Shown one piece after another: positions 1-12,096 of a stretch of DNA of 64,000 nucleotides. The translations under genes were made by a program, and so were the position numbers. The notes under the pieces are model-generated. The model was not told the DNA's origin and ran no database searches. It saw only the letters and a program-made list of their open reading frames with translations. Every line of letters begins with the position of its first letter. Positions within the stretch are counted from its first letter, which is position 1. This DNA comes from Cryptomeria japonica. Its lineage: Eukaryota; Streptophyta; Pinopsida; Cupressales; Cupressaceae. The stretch lies in contig NC_081413.1 of NCBI RefSeq assembly GCF_030272615.1, forward strand, positions 98,798,239 through 98,862,238. The letters run 5' to 3'.

Positions 1-28
1 GAATTGAACCTTCTTAGCCCGGATACCA

Positions 29-831
29 TTGGTAGATGCCATCAACTTGCTATCAAGGTGGAAGAGAAGATCAAAAGGAGACAAGAGCAAAATAATAAAG
101 GAAGAGGAAGACAGTAGAGGGGTGGAAGAAAATTTTTCAGAAGTAAAGGAAATGGCTTTGGAAATCAAAGAAAAACAAGTCAAGAATGCCCTAAAGGAGA
201 GAGCAGTTCCAATAACAATGGAGGATACAATCAGAGAGGTAACTTCAGAGGAAGAAGACCACCATTCAGAGGGACATCTCAAGGTAGAGGTCCAATCAAA
301 TGTTATAACTGCAATCAAGAAGGACATATGGCTAATAGATTCCTGGAGAAACCTACTAGTTCCATGGGAGAAAGGAGAAGTAACTTGGTTTTAGAGGTTG
401 ACTGCCAAAGTGTGGCAAGTGCAAACACATACCAAAGTGTCAATACCCCTGACAGCTATGGATACCCTAAAAGAGGTGAAGCCTTAGTGATCAGAAGAGC
501 AGTAACCACTATGAAGATGTCTGATAGAGAACCCCCACAAAGGAAGTCTCTATTTAAGACCACTTGCAAAGCAGGTGGAAAGGTCTGCAAGGTCCTAATA
601 GATTTCGGTTTAACTAAGAACTTTGTGTCTCTACAGATGGTGGAGAAACTGAAGTTGAAGAGACTACATCACCCTTGCCCCTATAAGGTCTCATGGCTCA
701 CACAAGGACAACAAGATGTTATGGAAGAGCGGGCTTGGGTGGAATTCCATATTAGAACCTATAGAGATAGGTTGATGTTTGACATTGCAAATATGGATGC
801 TTTCCATCTCCTATTTGGGAGACCATGGTAG
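29..831 (+). pseudogene. gypsy gag C-terminus and retropepsin-like protease (decayed)
   Basis: Around 300-345 one frame reads a CCHC-type knuckle, CYNCNQEGHMANR, in which the last cysteine has become arginine. This nucleocapsid motif binds genomic RNA. From about 545 a protease-like stretch follows, with VLIDFGLTKNFVS standing where the family has an active-site D-S/T-G; here the triad reads DFG, so the active site looks altered. The gag and protease parts sit in different frames, so at least one frameshift lies near 340-400. The frame stops at a TAG at 829-831 just after LLFGRPW, but homologous-looking sequence continues to about 960. Confidence 0.75.
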
Positions 832-981
832 TTTGATTTGAAGGCACGACATGATGGTGCTAGGAATACATATTCCATCACCAAGGATGGTAAGATAATT
901 GAGTTGCTACCTTTAATGGAGGGTGAGAAGGAGACCAAACAAAAGGAGGCCAAGGTATTGATATTATGAGGGAAGCAGTTC

Positions 982-2091
982 ATGAAGAGCATGAAAAATG
1001 AAGGCATGGTCTGTTATGCCCTTATCCCTATTCCAATAGTAACAAAGGTGGAGAAGAAAGAGGACAGAATGAGGTCAATTGACCCTGCAGTGCAACAACT
1101 ACTAGACAAATACAAGGGTGTCATCTCTGATGGCATGCCAAGGTCACTACCTCCCATGAGGGACATAAACCATTGTATAGACCTCATACCTAGATCCACC
1201 TTGCCTAATAAAGTACCATACAAGCTCACACCGGATCAGAATGTTGAGATGGCAAAACAGGTTGAAGAATTGTTGGAATCCGGATTGATTGGCAAAAGTT
1301 TGAGCCCATGTGCAGTCCTTGTAGTCTTAGCACCCAAAAAGGAAGGCACTTGGAGGCTTTGCACTGATTCAAGAGCTATCAACAATATTACTATTAGGTA
1401 TAGGTTTCCCATGCCTAGGATTGAGGATTTGTTAGATTGTTTCAGGGGTGCTAGAAATTTTACAAAAGTTGATTTAAAGTGTGGCTATCATCAGATTAGG
1501 ATTAGGTCGGGAGATGAATGGAAGACTACATTTAAAACAAATGAGGGGTTTTATGAGTGGAAAGTCATGCCCTTTGGCTTATCCAATGCACCTAGTACCT
1601 TTATGAGGTTAATGAATGAAGTCTTGAGGGATTTCATAGGGAAATTTGTTATAGTCTATCTAGATGACATTCTAGATTTCATTCAAACCAAAGGAGAGCA
1701 TCTAAAACATGTAGACCTGGTCCTAAGAAGATTGTATGAAGAACAGTTAATGATCAACTTGGAAAAGTGTTTCTTTATGCAGGAAGAGATCATTTACTTG
1801 GGATTTGTAATCTCATCTGGTGAATTGAAAATGGATCAAGAAAAGGTGAGTGCCATATTGTCTTGGCCTACACCTAGGACAATGAATGATGTTAGAAGTT
1901 TCCATGGCTTAGCTACCTTCTATAGGAAGTTTATAAGAGGCTTTAGCCATATTTGTGCCCCTATGCTTGATACAATAAAGGGAGGACAAAAGTGCAGGTT
2001 TAGTTGGATAGAAGAAGCAGATAACTCTTTTGAAACATTGAAGAGAAAAGTTGTAGAGTCTTGCCTTGATAGGATCCCATTCTTGTTTTAG
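982..2091 (+). pseudogene. gypsy reverse transcriptase domain
   Basis: The frame encodes a gypsy reverse transcriptase, which makes cDNA from the element's RNA in virus-like particles. Visible landmarks are the entry segment LPPMRDINHCIDLIP, the fingers and palm stretch FTKVDLKCGYHQIRIRSGD, the substrate segment MPFGLSNAPSTFMRLMNEV, and the catalytic YLDD in VIVYLDDILDF (commonly YIDD or YVDD). The thumb and connection region (YLGFVIS, FHGLATFYRKFIRGFS) follows. The last dozen or so codons are foreign: from about 2059 the sequence belongs to an insertion that supplies the TAG at 2089. RNase H resumes in another frame at 2145. Confidence 0.9.
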
Positions 2092-2146
2092 GGGGTCACT
2101 GTCATACATTTTGAGGTGTTTGATAGGTAACAAGGAGGGCTCTGCA
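2047..2146 (+). repeat. 100-bp segment duplicated at 5459-5558
   Basis: This stretch matches 5459-5558 over its full 100 bases with about four substitutions and no gap by eye. Removing the 86 bases at 2059-2144 would bring RT and RNase H into the same frame, so the middle is foreign to the gypsy element. The outer 12 bases on the left (aaagttgtagag) belong to both contexts, which suggests copy-in at a short homology. Confidence 0.8.
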
Positions 2147-3860
2147 GCCAGTCCTTTCCCTACCTGATTTCAACAAGATCTTCCAAGTGGAATGTGATGC
2201 TAGTCACATGGCTATTGGAGTAGTGCTCAGTCAAGAAGGAAAACCTATTGCTTTCTTCAGTGAGAATTTGAATGAGCCAAAGAGGAGATATTCATCTTAT
2301 GACCTAGAGATGTATGCTCTAGTCCAATCCTTGAAAAAATGGAGACACTACTTACTACCAAAAGAATTCATAGTTTTCGTAGGCAACCAAGCCCTTAGCT
2401 TCATAAACAGTTAAGAAAAGTTGAATCACTGGCACATGAAGTGGGTAGAGACCCTACAAGCTTTCACTTTCATTCTTAAGCACAAGAAAGGAGTCAAGAA
2501 TAAGGTGGCAGATGCTTCGAGTAGAAGAGTCCTAACTACAAATCAAATTCAGTTGGAGAGTGTTGGAATAGACTCTTTGAAATCCATGTATGAGGATGAT
2601 GAAGATTTTGGAGAGGCCTATAAGGTATGTACTTCATTTGATGAACGGTTTCATGTTGAGTATTCTGAATTTTTTATTCAAAATGGATTTTTGTTTAAGG
2701 GTGCACAACTATGCATACCCAAATGCTCTATGAGACTAAATATCATTAAGGAGAAACATTGTGGAGCAATGGCAGGCCATTTTGGTCTTGACAAGACATT
2801 AGATTTGGTAAAAAGACACTATTTTTTGCCCAAACTATAGGAATATGTCGGGAGATTTGTGGAGACATGTGTGATCTGCCAAAAGGCAAAAGGAAAGTCC
2901 ACCAATGTCGGCTTATACCAACCTTTACCCATACCTTCAAGACCATGGGAAAGCATAAGTATGGATTTTATTTTAGGATTGCCTAAGACAAGCAAAGGAT
3001 ATGATAGTTTTTTTGTAGTGGTGGATAGGTTTAGTAAGATGGCACATTTCTTTCCATGCAAAACCACTTGTGATGCTTCTTATGTATCAGCCTTGTTCTT
3101 TAAGGATATTGTCTGGATACATGGTTTGCCTTTGACTATAGTCTCCGATAGCGATGAAAAATTTATTGGTCACTTCTGGAGGACCCTTTGGAAGAATCTT
3201 GGTACAAATGTATCCTTCTCCTCAGCCTACCATCCCCAAACAGATGGTCAAACTAAAGTTATAAACAGATCACTAGGGAACCTACTAAGGTGTCTAACTA
3301 GAAAACATGGAGAAAGGTGGGATAGTATATTGTCTCAGGCAGAATTCTCCTATAATGATACAATGAATAGGAGTACCGGTAAGTCACCTTTCCAGATTGT
3401 ATATGGCATCCACCCAAGGGGTGTGTTAGAGTTGAGAGAGATACCTCAAGGAGAAGCCATTAGTGCAGATGGAGAAACCTTTGCTACTGCCATAAAAGAA
3501 ATCCATGACCAAGTTAAGACTCATCTTCAACAATCTGCAGAGAGATATAAAACTCATTCTGACAAAAAGAAGAGAGATGTTCAGTTTGATGTGGGAGACT
3601 TGGTGTGGATTCACTTGAAGAAGGAAAGACTTCCAAAAGGAAGATACACAAAGCTGATGCAAAGAAAGATTGGACCCTGCCAAATCTTGAAGAAATGTTG
3701 TTCAAATGCCTATGAACTTCAACTACCATTTGATCTTGGTTTGTCACCTATTTTTAATGTTTGTGACTTAACTCTTTATAAGTGTAGTGTTGATGCAGGC
3801 GAAGACACAATTCAAGACATTGTTGATGATGACATTCCCAAACATGAACCACCAAAGTAG
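2145..3860 (+). pseudogene. gypsy RNase H and integrase
   Basis: RNase H begins with the PVLSLPDFNKIF / VECDASHMAIGVVLSQ segment and ends near 2530. The integrase zinc-binding region lies at about 2755-2890 (GHFGLDKTLDL, ETCVICQKAK) and the catalytic core at about 2940-3300 (PWESISMDFILGLPK, VVVDRFSKMAHFFP, IVSDSDEKF). Integrase inserts the cDNA into the chromosome using a D-D-35-E triad. The first two aspartates are recognisable, but the expected glutamate in DGQTKVINRSL is lysine (codon 3255-3257). In-frame stops are TAA at 2412-2414, TAG at 2838-2840 and TAG at 3858-3860; otherwise the frame is continuous from 2145. Confidence 0.9.
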
Positions 3861-4112
3861 CATAAGGTTCTAGATACTAAGGTTGCCAAGCAAACCAGGA
3901 GAAAACTTTACATGGAGTATTTGGTGGCTTGGAAAGGACAACCTGATTTTGAAGCAATCTGGATGACAGAGCAACGGGTCAAAGATCATGGTGCAGACCT
4001 GCAGACTCTCATCTCAAGTGGACTTGAGATTTCTTCTTCTGGGGAGTATGGTGTAAGAGCACCTCATCAAACCCTTCAAGATGACAAGTCAGGCTCTGAG
4101 AAGGGAGGATAA
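3861..4112 (+). pseudogene. integrase C-terminal chromodomain
   Basis: In the same frame as the integrase but after the TAG at 3858, the sequence reads a chromodomain-like block, LYMEYLVAWKGQPDFEAIW. Such domains in chromoviruses bind modified histones or heterochromatin and steer insertion. A charged tail runs to the TAA at 4110. Because of the upstream stop it could only be made by readthrough. Confidence 0.8.
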
Positions 4113-4261
4113 GGCATTAAATATGTCTTTAGAATGTTTTGTATAATTTTTCAATCATGCATCATATGTTTGTAATAATGAACCCCATCTTGTGAGCCAA
4201 ACTCCTATTTTGGCATTTTTATGAGCCAATTAGGACTTTTTGGACAATAGGGGATCAAATG

Positions 4262-5008
4262 TGTTGGTTTTAGTGTTTTAAGATTTTTTAGGAGGATTTG
4301 AACTTGACCCAAGGCATTAGGAGGCGAAAGATGACTCTTTGACAACTTTTGCAAAAGTTGTCAAAAGTTGTCATGAGCAACTTTTATGCACTTTTTGCAT
4401 TTTGTTAATTTGAAACTCCTCCAACGGCTCTAACCTCTTGATTTTCGATTGAGAGAAGTTGTGGGATAGTTTATACACCTTGTGGATCCGATTCGCAAGA
4501 GGTGATTGTATGGAGAAGATTTTTGATGCCAACGAACTAATAGAATTCTAAGTTTTTCCTGCAATTCTGGAGTTTTGGTCCATGGTACGGTTCTGTACGG
4601 ATTGGAATCCACTCCCAATTGTGTGAATTGGTTGGAGAGGAGAGTTAACTCTTTTTTGGTTTTTATTTGAATTCTTGATTTTTTGTTTTTCTCCTGATAT
4701 TCAAGTTTTAGTGTAGGTACCCAGAAAACCAAGGTTTACCTTGGGTTTTTCCTCCTTCATGGCCATATTTTGTACTTTACCAATATGAGGCTCATGGGAT
4801 TTGATGAAAGGAAAGTATGGTCAATTTATTTTAATATTCCAATATTTTTTTGTAGGAGGAGCAAGGGAGAGAAGTGTTTGGAGCGACCCTAGGTAGACAT
4901 CTCTATGTGGCTACCTAGACCTTGAACAAACAAAAGCACCTTGTGTGCAAATGGCGATGATTCCATGTGTGTAACCCTGGAATCCCTATTTATTTATGTT
5001 TCCCAACA
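4262..5008 (+). repeat. 3' LTR of the gypsy element
   Basis: The segment starts TGTTGGTTTTAG and ends TTTCCCAACA, giving the TG...CA ends and short inverted termini of an LTR of 747 bp. It lies about 150 bp after the chromodomain stop, and a purine-rich stretch (aataggggatcaaatg) directly precedes it. The 5' partner is outside the window, so the boundary is inferred from the termini alone. Confidence 0.7.
4341..4362. other. 22-bp perfect palindrome in LTR
   Basis: Bases 4341-4351 (gacaacttttg) and 4352-4362 (caaaagttgtc) are exact reverse complements with no spacer. Two more copies of the half-site (aaagttgtc and caactttt) follow within 30 bases. It lies in the first 100 bases of the LTR, where U3 promoter elements are expected, so it could be a dimer binding site; no function is shown. 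Confidence 0.7.
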
Positions 5009-5458
5009 TACCCATGGTATTTTAATTGGACGTTTCATTCATTTGAGCATAGTTGCTTCACAAAAGAGGCCTAATTAGCCCTTTTAGGACAGTCAACATC
5101 CTATCGGCAAAGTCCTTTCTTTTCCAAAACCTGACCCTTCCTTTTGAGTACTTGTATAACTTCCAAAAGGGTGTTTTAATCCATAAATTTTTTGCCAAGG
5201 TGGTTGTGAAAATTTGAACTTAAGGTCTCTTTACCCACTAAATAGGGCTACAAGCAACTACGCCTAACTGGGTGAGTTTCTTAAGGAATGAGCATGTATC
5301 CTTGCAACCGGTACTTTGTCTGACCTTAGGGAGTCTTGTATGACCCAAAAATGGTATGCAAATGATTTGTATCCCTTGGAGGTATCATGGAGTGTGTTGT
5401 AGCAAGATGCCCCTGATTGAGTAGGCAAGAGTCTTGGAGATGGTGAGAAGATTGAACT

Positions 5459-5558
5459 AAAGTTGTAGAGCCTTGCCTTGATAGGATCCCATTCTTGTTT
5501 TAGGGGGTCAGTGTCATACACTTTGAGGTGTTTGACAGGTAACAAGGAGGGCTCTGCA
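5459..5558 (+). repeat. second copy of the 100-bp segment
   Basis: Matches 2047-2146 with about four substitutions. It sits in non-coding sequence about 450 bp beyond the gypsy 3' LTR and may be nearer to the source copy, because it lacks the flanking pol sequence apart from the shared 12 bases. Confidence 0.8.
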
Positions 5559-8186
5559 TCAGTAAGTTTATTTTGAAATTAACGTAAAGAATTTCATGAT
5601 GTGGAAGAGCAGAACAATTAAATAAAATTAGGGAAACATAAAAATAAATATATTCGATTGGATTTTGTAAATAATATATTTTTTTAGATTAAGGTTGTAC
5701 AATAAGACATAAAAATGTCATTTCATTTCATAAAAGAATAAAAAAATCAAGAAATTAAATATTATTTACTTTATTTTAACAAATTTATAGATTTTAAGAA
5801 AATGAGATGTATTAAAAATTTAAAAGTATAAAAATATTGATCTCGTTCATCTATTCAATATAAATAATTAGACCAAATGATTGATATATAAAGTATCTAT
5901 CAATAAGAAGTAATAACAACATTCATGCATGAAATTTAGCTTGTGATGTGATTCTATTTTCATTTTATCATTATTCATTTTTAGAAACTGGTCTTGATTC
6001 CTAATCTCCATCCTAGATCAAATTTGTAGGTGGAAAAATAATCGATACCATTTCTATGTGTGCCTTGATGAGAAACACAAAAATTTTAATTCAAATTAAA
6101 ATTTAGACTTTATTAACTCCTTCCTACTAACGATTATGAGTTGACCTAATATATATTCATGTTGATTTGTGTGCTATATTTTATTTAAGAGCATCTTTCA
6201 TTTATTTTACTATTAACCTAAGAGATCAAATCATCATTAGAGAACTTTGTAATTAAGTATCAATGATATATCTAGAACAACATAATGAGAGGATACATCA
6301 TCATACAATATTTTAGTCATAATTGTATGCATTCTTGTTATGTTCAATCTTGATTCCTTGTTGTTGAATCATTTCATTAAGGGTTTGATCGAGGAGAACG
6401 TGACCCTTGATTGACAAGTTCTTAAATGACATCTATAGACACCATTCTTCTTCAAATACGAGTATCACAAGTCAACATTCATTTCCACATGTCAAATTAT
6501 TTTTACACTTTTAAAAAAACCTTTATAAATATAGATCTAAATTGCAATATAGAATGATCATTTTATATATTTTAATATGTTCATCTAATAAAACCATAAA
6601 ATTCTAACATAATGACAAAACAATTTTTAATAACATATTTAATTTTTAATTATAATTTTTAATCCAATTTTGACTTTTCAATCTAATAATTGATTAAGAA
6701 TTAAACTATTTTTTATTTATTCCATCAGAAGACCATAAATACATTTCTCTTTACACATTGAATACATAATTTTTCCTCATTTTTTACCATGTATAAGCAT
6801 TGTGAGTATGCACCATTACTAAAGACAATTGGGGGACAAAAGCTGCAAGTGTAGAAAAATGCAATAATAAGATATGAATGTAGTGTACGCTCCATGTGCT
6901 TGGAAGGATAGGATCATATTCGTTTTCTTGCATTTTTCAAAAGATTTTTCTATTACTTTTGACTAAGAAGCTAGAAGGAATGATTTCCTTTTGGCCTGAA
7001 ATTATTAATAAATGCTTTTAATTTTTTTTATTTTTTTTTGTTGTAAATGATATGCAATTGGGCACTTTTTGTTCCACAATATAAATTATTTACTTGTTTC
7101 ATGATATTTATTTTTTCACAGTAAGAGATAAAGAGTCATTTGTATTTATGTATTTATGGATTAAGGATCTCTTTTGTTTCAACCTTATCTAATCATTTGT
7201 CTTATAGATTATATAAGATTTGGTTGGTATTTATTTTGTCTTGTTTTTATAGTTTAAGTGGTTTAAATAAATAGAAGAATTATCTTTTAGTTTTGAAAGT
7301 TGGGTCAGATCAAGTAATTATATGTTTATCTAAACATGTTTATCTATTGTATATATGAATTCATATGAAATAGTTAATTTTATGACATTTTGATGAATTT
7401 GAATATGATTACAAGTACATACTGTTCAAACAGAAATAAGTAAAATTAGATCAATAAAGTCTTTTCATAATTTTAATCAAATAAATTGCAAGTAGTAGCT
7501 AATGAAATTATTCTATTTTTATATATATTTAGAGCTAATCATGTGTTTGTCTAAGTAGGTCCACATATTAAATGTGAGTTCAAATCAATTAATCAATTCA
7601 CCAAATCTTTTATTAATACGAGTTTGACTACGAGGCATCATAACAAAGTTCAATCATTTAAACATAATCAAGAAAAATGGACCTATAAAAGCCTTCTAAT
7701 AATTTCAATTATATCAATTGCAAACAAGTAATAAAATAAAAATATTTTCTTCCATGCAAATAAAAAAAAATTTGCAAAAGTTGTCCAAGTTGTCATCCAT
7801 GAAAGTGTTTACAACTACAAGTTATAAATAAGAACAAGTATATTTAAAATGGTATAATTATTGGCAAAAAAAATATTTAGTATAAATCTCTCTTTCATAA
7901 TCTCTACAAGAAAATTTGGCAAGATGCAAACACTAAAATATTGTCATGACTATAATATTCCATAGCCAACTAAAACCAAGAATGTACAAATTAGAAATAA
8001 AATCAATTATTAAAATTGTTTTTGTACAACACTCTCAATTAATATCATATCCCTCCAACTGTGACAATGGCACAAAACTTGCAATACTAGAGGGTCAAGC
8101 CACTCAAAATAATCATGATAAAATTCTAAGGTAAATTCAAATTAGATCAAAACATATTTGGCAACATTGACATCATTATTGCACAT

Positions 8187-8257
8187 ATGTGTGTGTATGT
8201 GTTTGTGGATGTGTGTGTGTGTGTGTGTGTACACATACATACATACATACATGTATG
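8187..8257. repeat. GT / GTAT microsatellite
   Basis: A run of tg dinucleotides (8210-8230) passes into acat/catg tetranucleotides up to 8257. The last five bases, gtatg, are also the target duplication of Copia-B. Confidence 0.9.
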
Positions 8258-8283
8258 TGTTGCCAGTTGTTGTCATTGATGAC

Positions 8284-9709
8284 TGATGGTATGATGAAAG
8301 AATAAGGATCCGGTCAACTACTGAGAGGGGGGGGTGAATCAGTAGATAGAAAAATGATATAAACTTTCACCAATCTCATAATCAACCTCTCAAAGCAAAC
8401 TCTAAACTGAAAAAGTAAAACCACTAAACTATAAATGCAATATCATTGTCAAGTTTAACCGATTGACTGTTATAGCAGATTAACAGGTAAACAACTTGAA
8501 ACTTACAAACATCCAAATACTTTACTGACATAAGTAAAACCTCATTTCAGATTGTTGTCGATTAACATAACTTATCAAAGTGGATTAAGCAGTTAAGCAA
8601 TTCAACCATAGTAAACATAGCCACAAAAACATTCACCACTTGACACAATTTTTTTTACGTGGAAACCCAAATGGGAAAAACCACAGTGAGATGAGACTCA
8701 CAAGTTAACTATCTAAACTCTTCTGAAGTTCGCCCTATTAGGAGCCAAGCCTGTTAAAGCTTTACAAAAAGTCATGTTAAGAACAAATCATGTTAGGGAC
8801 CACCCAGTTAAAGGATTGACGATAATGCCCTATTAGAAGCAATACCCTGTGAAGAGTAACCTCGGTAGAGGATTTGAAATCTAAGCTAATGGACCACCTA
8901 GTTAGAGGAATTGAATAACACTAAGCTTGTTAGAGCTTACCCGGTAGGGGATTTCAACTGTTGTAATTCTTAGAAAACAACAGGGGTTTGTTGATTTGTT
9001 TGAATAGCACTACACTTGCTTGTTCAGATCCTTTTCATGCTCCTATCTGTCTTTACACAAACTACAGATACATCATCCGATTCGGCAACCACGCTCTCAC
9101 TCTCAACTACAAATTTGCCAACTCTAAAACAAAACAACTCATCGACCTTATAAACAAATCACTAGGTCGGTAACACAACAAAAATCTAATTCTCTATAGA
9201 GATTACAAATAAGTCGGTTCAAGTATGACCGTTGGATTACATAACAATCTCTGCACATCATTCAAGATAGCCTCAGCCGCTCCTTGATCACCACTTCATC
9301 GGACTCTGTAACTCATCACGTATTTTGAGTTACATGTAATATACTTGCTCATTCCCAAGACAAAAACCATTATCTCAACATGCCAAAAATACTTTGAAAC
9401 TCTTCTCATACAACATGCATATGTGTCCTAAGCATTACCACTCATCATCATATCATAAACCAATACAACCAATATAACAAACTTAATTGGTTAGGGTTTA
9501 TCAAATCAACAAGTAGGGTTTACTGGTTCAACTCTCCAATACTTAGCAATACCGGTTCCCTCCACAAACTCACCTACCGGATATAGTTCCCTTCACTAGC
9601 TCTTCCTACCGGTTACAAAACAACATTATAACAATATCATTATTGGTTACAATTAACATCAATGACAACATAACATTTCATTAATGCAATCTTCATGCAA
9701 ATGCCAACA
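8284..9709 (-). mobile_element. solo LTR nested in the Copia-B 5' LTR
   Basis: ATGAC occurs at 8279-8283 and again at 9710-9714, exactly flanking a 1426-bp segment that on the minus strand starts TGTTGGCATTTGC and ends ACCATCA. It has no coding sequence, contains the acgtggaaaccca motif seen in many plant LTRs, and at its minus-strand 3' side reads gattcaccccccc, a frequent U5 feature. This is the product expected from LTR-LTR recombination of a whole element that had inserted here. Confidence 0.9.
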
Positions 9710-10793
9710 ATGACTTGGTGTTGTCATTGATGTCAAACCTCAACTTCTATGCTACCATTAATGAAGAATGCAGATGGAATGATTAGTTGTTGTGGGAGAA
9801 TTCTAATGGAAGTACATGTGTTATGTTGCAAATTTTTGATATTGATGTGTTGCAAGATAGTGCTTATGGATGTCCACCTTCTTGGAGTTGATGTCTACAT
9901 TCAATATGTTGTTATTGTTAAAACTTGGTGAATATGTAGAAGATTGATGGAGATTTAGATGTTATATGTGCAATGGTACAGAGCCCGTGTTGATGATAGC
10001 ATAGATGGTTTCGTGGTGATATCATGTTGAGATGAGGATTAGAAGCATGTTGACGAAGTGATCTTTTCTAGATGATCTTTTGCATGCTATAGGATACTGT
10101 AGTATCTTCTTTGTTGCTCCTGAGTGAGGAAATGTTGTCACAAAGTATTATGTTATTCTGAAGTTAATGGAAAGTGAGAATTGCAGAGAACTCTATTTAA
10201 GATAGTTTAGAAGAATTTTTTGCATTCCTTCGCATTTGGTTCTTTGGTCTTCCAGTTATGGATATATTGTCTATGTTTTGTGGATGTTGTACTCCTATTA
10301 TTTCAAGTCCCCGATGTTAACATTAATGGTTCAAGCTAAGGTAATTTGTTGGTAGTACAGTGACTGGTTAGGTTTGGTCTGAAGAATGCTCTGCATTGAT
10401 GTTTTCATTTCGAGACATGTTCATAATGTTTGTGTAGTGTATCAATTTAGATTTCAAAGGTTGATGTGCTATACAAGAAAATTTGTGATGTTTTGTTTCA
10501 TGGCTCTCCGGAAATGAAGAATTTAGTATCATTTTGGCTTTGCCAACTTGTCTTGCCTTTAGAATGTGAAAGAAGTGTATGAGGATATTGTTAAGGGTTT
10601 ATGGAACACCTCTATATGGTCAGCATGTCATCGATTGATTGGTTTGGTGCTAGATTATGTCTCGTGTTGGTTTTCAGGGTGTTTTGTAGCTATTTGGCCG
10701 ACATGGCTTGTTCTCTTGCTTAGATTCACTTCTTGTCCTCTATTTCAACTGACCTAATTGATGTTTTGTGATAATCCAAATTATATATAGAAA

Positions 10794-11503
10794 TGTAGAG
10801 ACCTAAAATTGTCCTGGCGAAATTAAATAAATATTTTATTTATTTAATTATTTTATCATAGGCCTTCTAGCCTTTCCTTATTTAAATAAATATTTTTATT
10901 TATTTAAATTAGCCTTTCCCTAAATTAAATAGCTATTGTTTATTTAATTGGCCCTACTTCCCCTATTAATTAAATAGATCTTTATTTATTTAATTAATTA
11001 ATTAGCTTTTCCCTCCATTACACTTCTCATTTATCTCTTGATTTTATCCTAACCACCTTTCTAATATTTTATCTTTTTCCCTACCTACCCTTTAATCCTA
11101 GCCGACCATTTATCCTTTCACATCGTAATCCTATCCCTCCATTTTCTAAGGTGTCTTCTATATGAGAGGATTCCTTCATCCTTGTCAACCCTAATTCAGC
11201 AATCTACCTAATCAATGATCAATCAATCTTGATACTATCAAGTGACTTCACAGCCACAATCTATTCTTTGTTGAGCTCTTGTGCACACATAAAATTTGAG
11301 AACAATCATATCAAACAAGATCAATGGAGATCTAACCCTACTAAGCATGTGAATGGTATAATCTTTCTATTTTGTTGTGAATTTGCATGTTTTAGGTTCT
11401 TCATTGGTGTATGGTGGATTCTTATTTGTAGAACTAAGGATTTATGTGGTTGGATCTTTATTGGTTTTACAATAGTTTAATCTTCCAAATTTCACCGCAT
11501 ACA
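10794..11503 (+). mobile_element. probable second solo LTR inside the Copia-B 5' LTR
   Basis: The segment begins TGTAGAGACC and ends CCGCATACA, TG...CA ends, and is absent from the corresponding place in the 3' LTR near 17217. The flanks agaaa (10789-10793) and agaag (11504-11508) match at four of five positions, as an aged target duplication would. It contains the aattaaataaata-rich blocks common in such LTRs. About 75 further bases after 11508 also have no counterpart in the 3' LTR, so the exact event is uncertain. Confidence 0.55.
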
Positions 11504-12096
11504 AGAAGATCAAATTAGTGTGGAAGTGTGTGGATTAAGGATGATGTCAAATTGAGGTAGTAAATGTGTGTGCTGAAAGTATTGGTATTTAATTGTCAAA
11601 TGGTTGCTTGAGGAAGTGAGTCAAGAGCAATTTCATTCAAGGGAGACTGCTAGATGTTGTGTTGGTGAAGTCCTATACTTTGTAATTCAGTTCATCTTTG
11701 TATCTTGTCTTGAGGCAGTGCATCTTAGCTTGCAAGTCCTTTGTATCTTGCCATGAGGAAGTGATCCTCGGCCTGCAAGTCCTTCTAGGAGCAATAAGTC
11801 CTAAAATAAATATTATATAACTTATTCATATAGTGTGAGTAAACTCTCACTATGGTTTTTCCCTTCTTGGGATTTCCACATAAATATTGTGTTCTCTTGT
11901 GCATGAGTGTTCATTGCTTATCTTTCATTATTGCTAATCATATTAAGGTTTAAAATTGATTTTGAATTATGGTATGAAGTGTTAAAATTTGTTCAAGACC
12001 GATTCACCCCACCTCATCCTTCGAGATTCTTCAACAATTGGTATAAAATATAAGTTCCTTTGTAGGAGCTTAATTGATTGAGGAAGGTCCAATATG

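Larger units (their letters stand above)
1..5008 (+). mobile_element. Ty3/gypsy chromovirus, 5' end outside window, decayed
   Basis: The order gag zinc knuckle, protease, reverse transcriptase, RNase H, integrase, chromodomain, 3' LTR is that of a chromovirus-type Ty3/gypsy retrotransposon, which copies itself through an RNA intermediate. The 5' LTR and most of gag lie before the window. The frame is broken by stops at 829, 2089, 2412, 2838 and 3858, a frame change near 965, and inserted foreign sequence around 2059-2144. The element therefore cannot make a full polyprotein. The chromodomain at the C-terminus supports the chromovirus assignment; I did not try to name the clade. Confidence 0.93.
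5009..8257. other. AT-rich repeat debris, no gene seen
   Basis: No open frame of recognisable content lies here. 5009-5560 looks like mobile-element sequence, because its last 100 bases recur inside the gypsy pol. From 5560 to 8180 the DNA is strongly AT-rich with short A and T runs and no recognisable coding motif. The final bases are a GT/GTAT microsatellite at the edge of Copia-B. Confidence 0.5.
8258..12036 (+). repeat. 5' LTR of Copia-B (interrupted)
   Basis: It starts TGTTGCCAGTTG at 8258, is interrupted after ATGAC at 8283, resumes at 9715, and ends with cttcaaca at 12036 just before the primer site. From 9715 it aligns by eye with the 3' LTR from about 15844 (shared tgttgtcattgat, accattaatgaagaatg, and many later blocks). 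Without the 1431-bp inserted LTR and its duplication it is 2348 bp, longer than the 3' LTR because of a further insertion at about 10794-11503. Confidence 0.85.
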
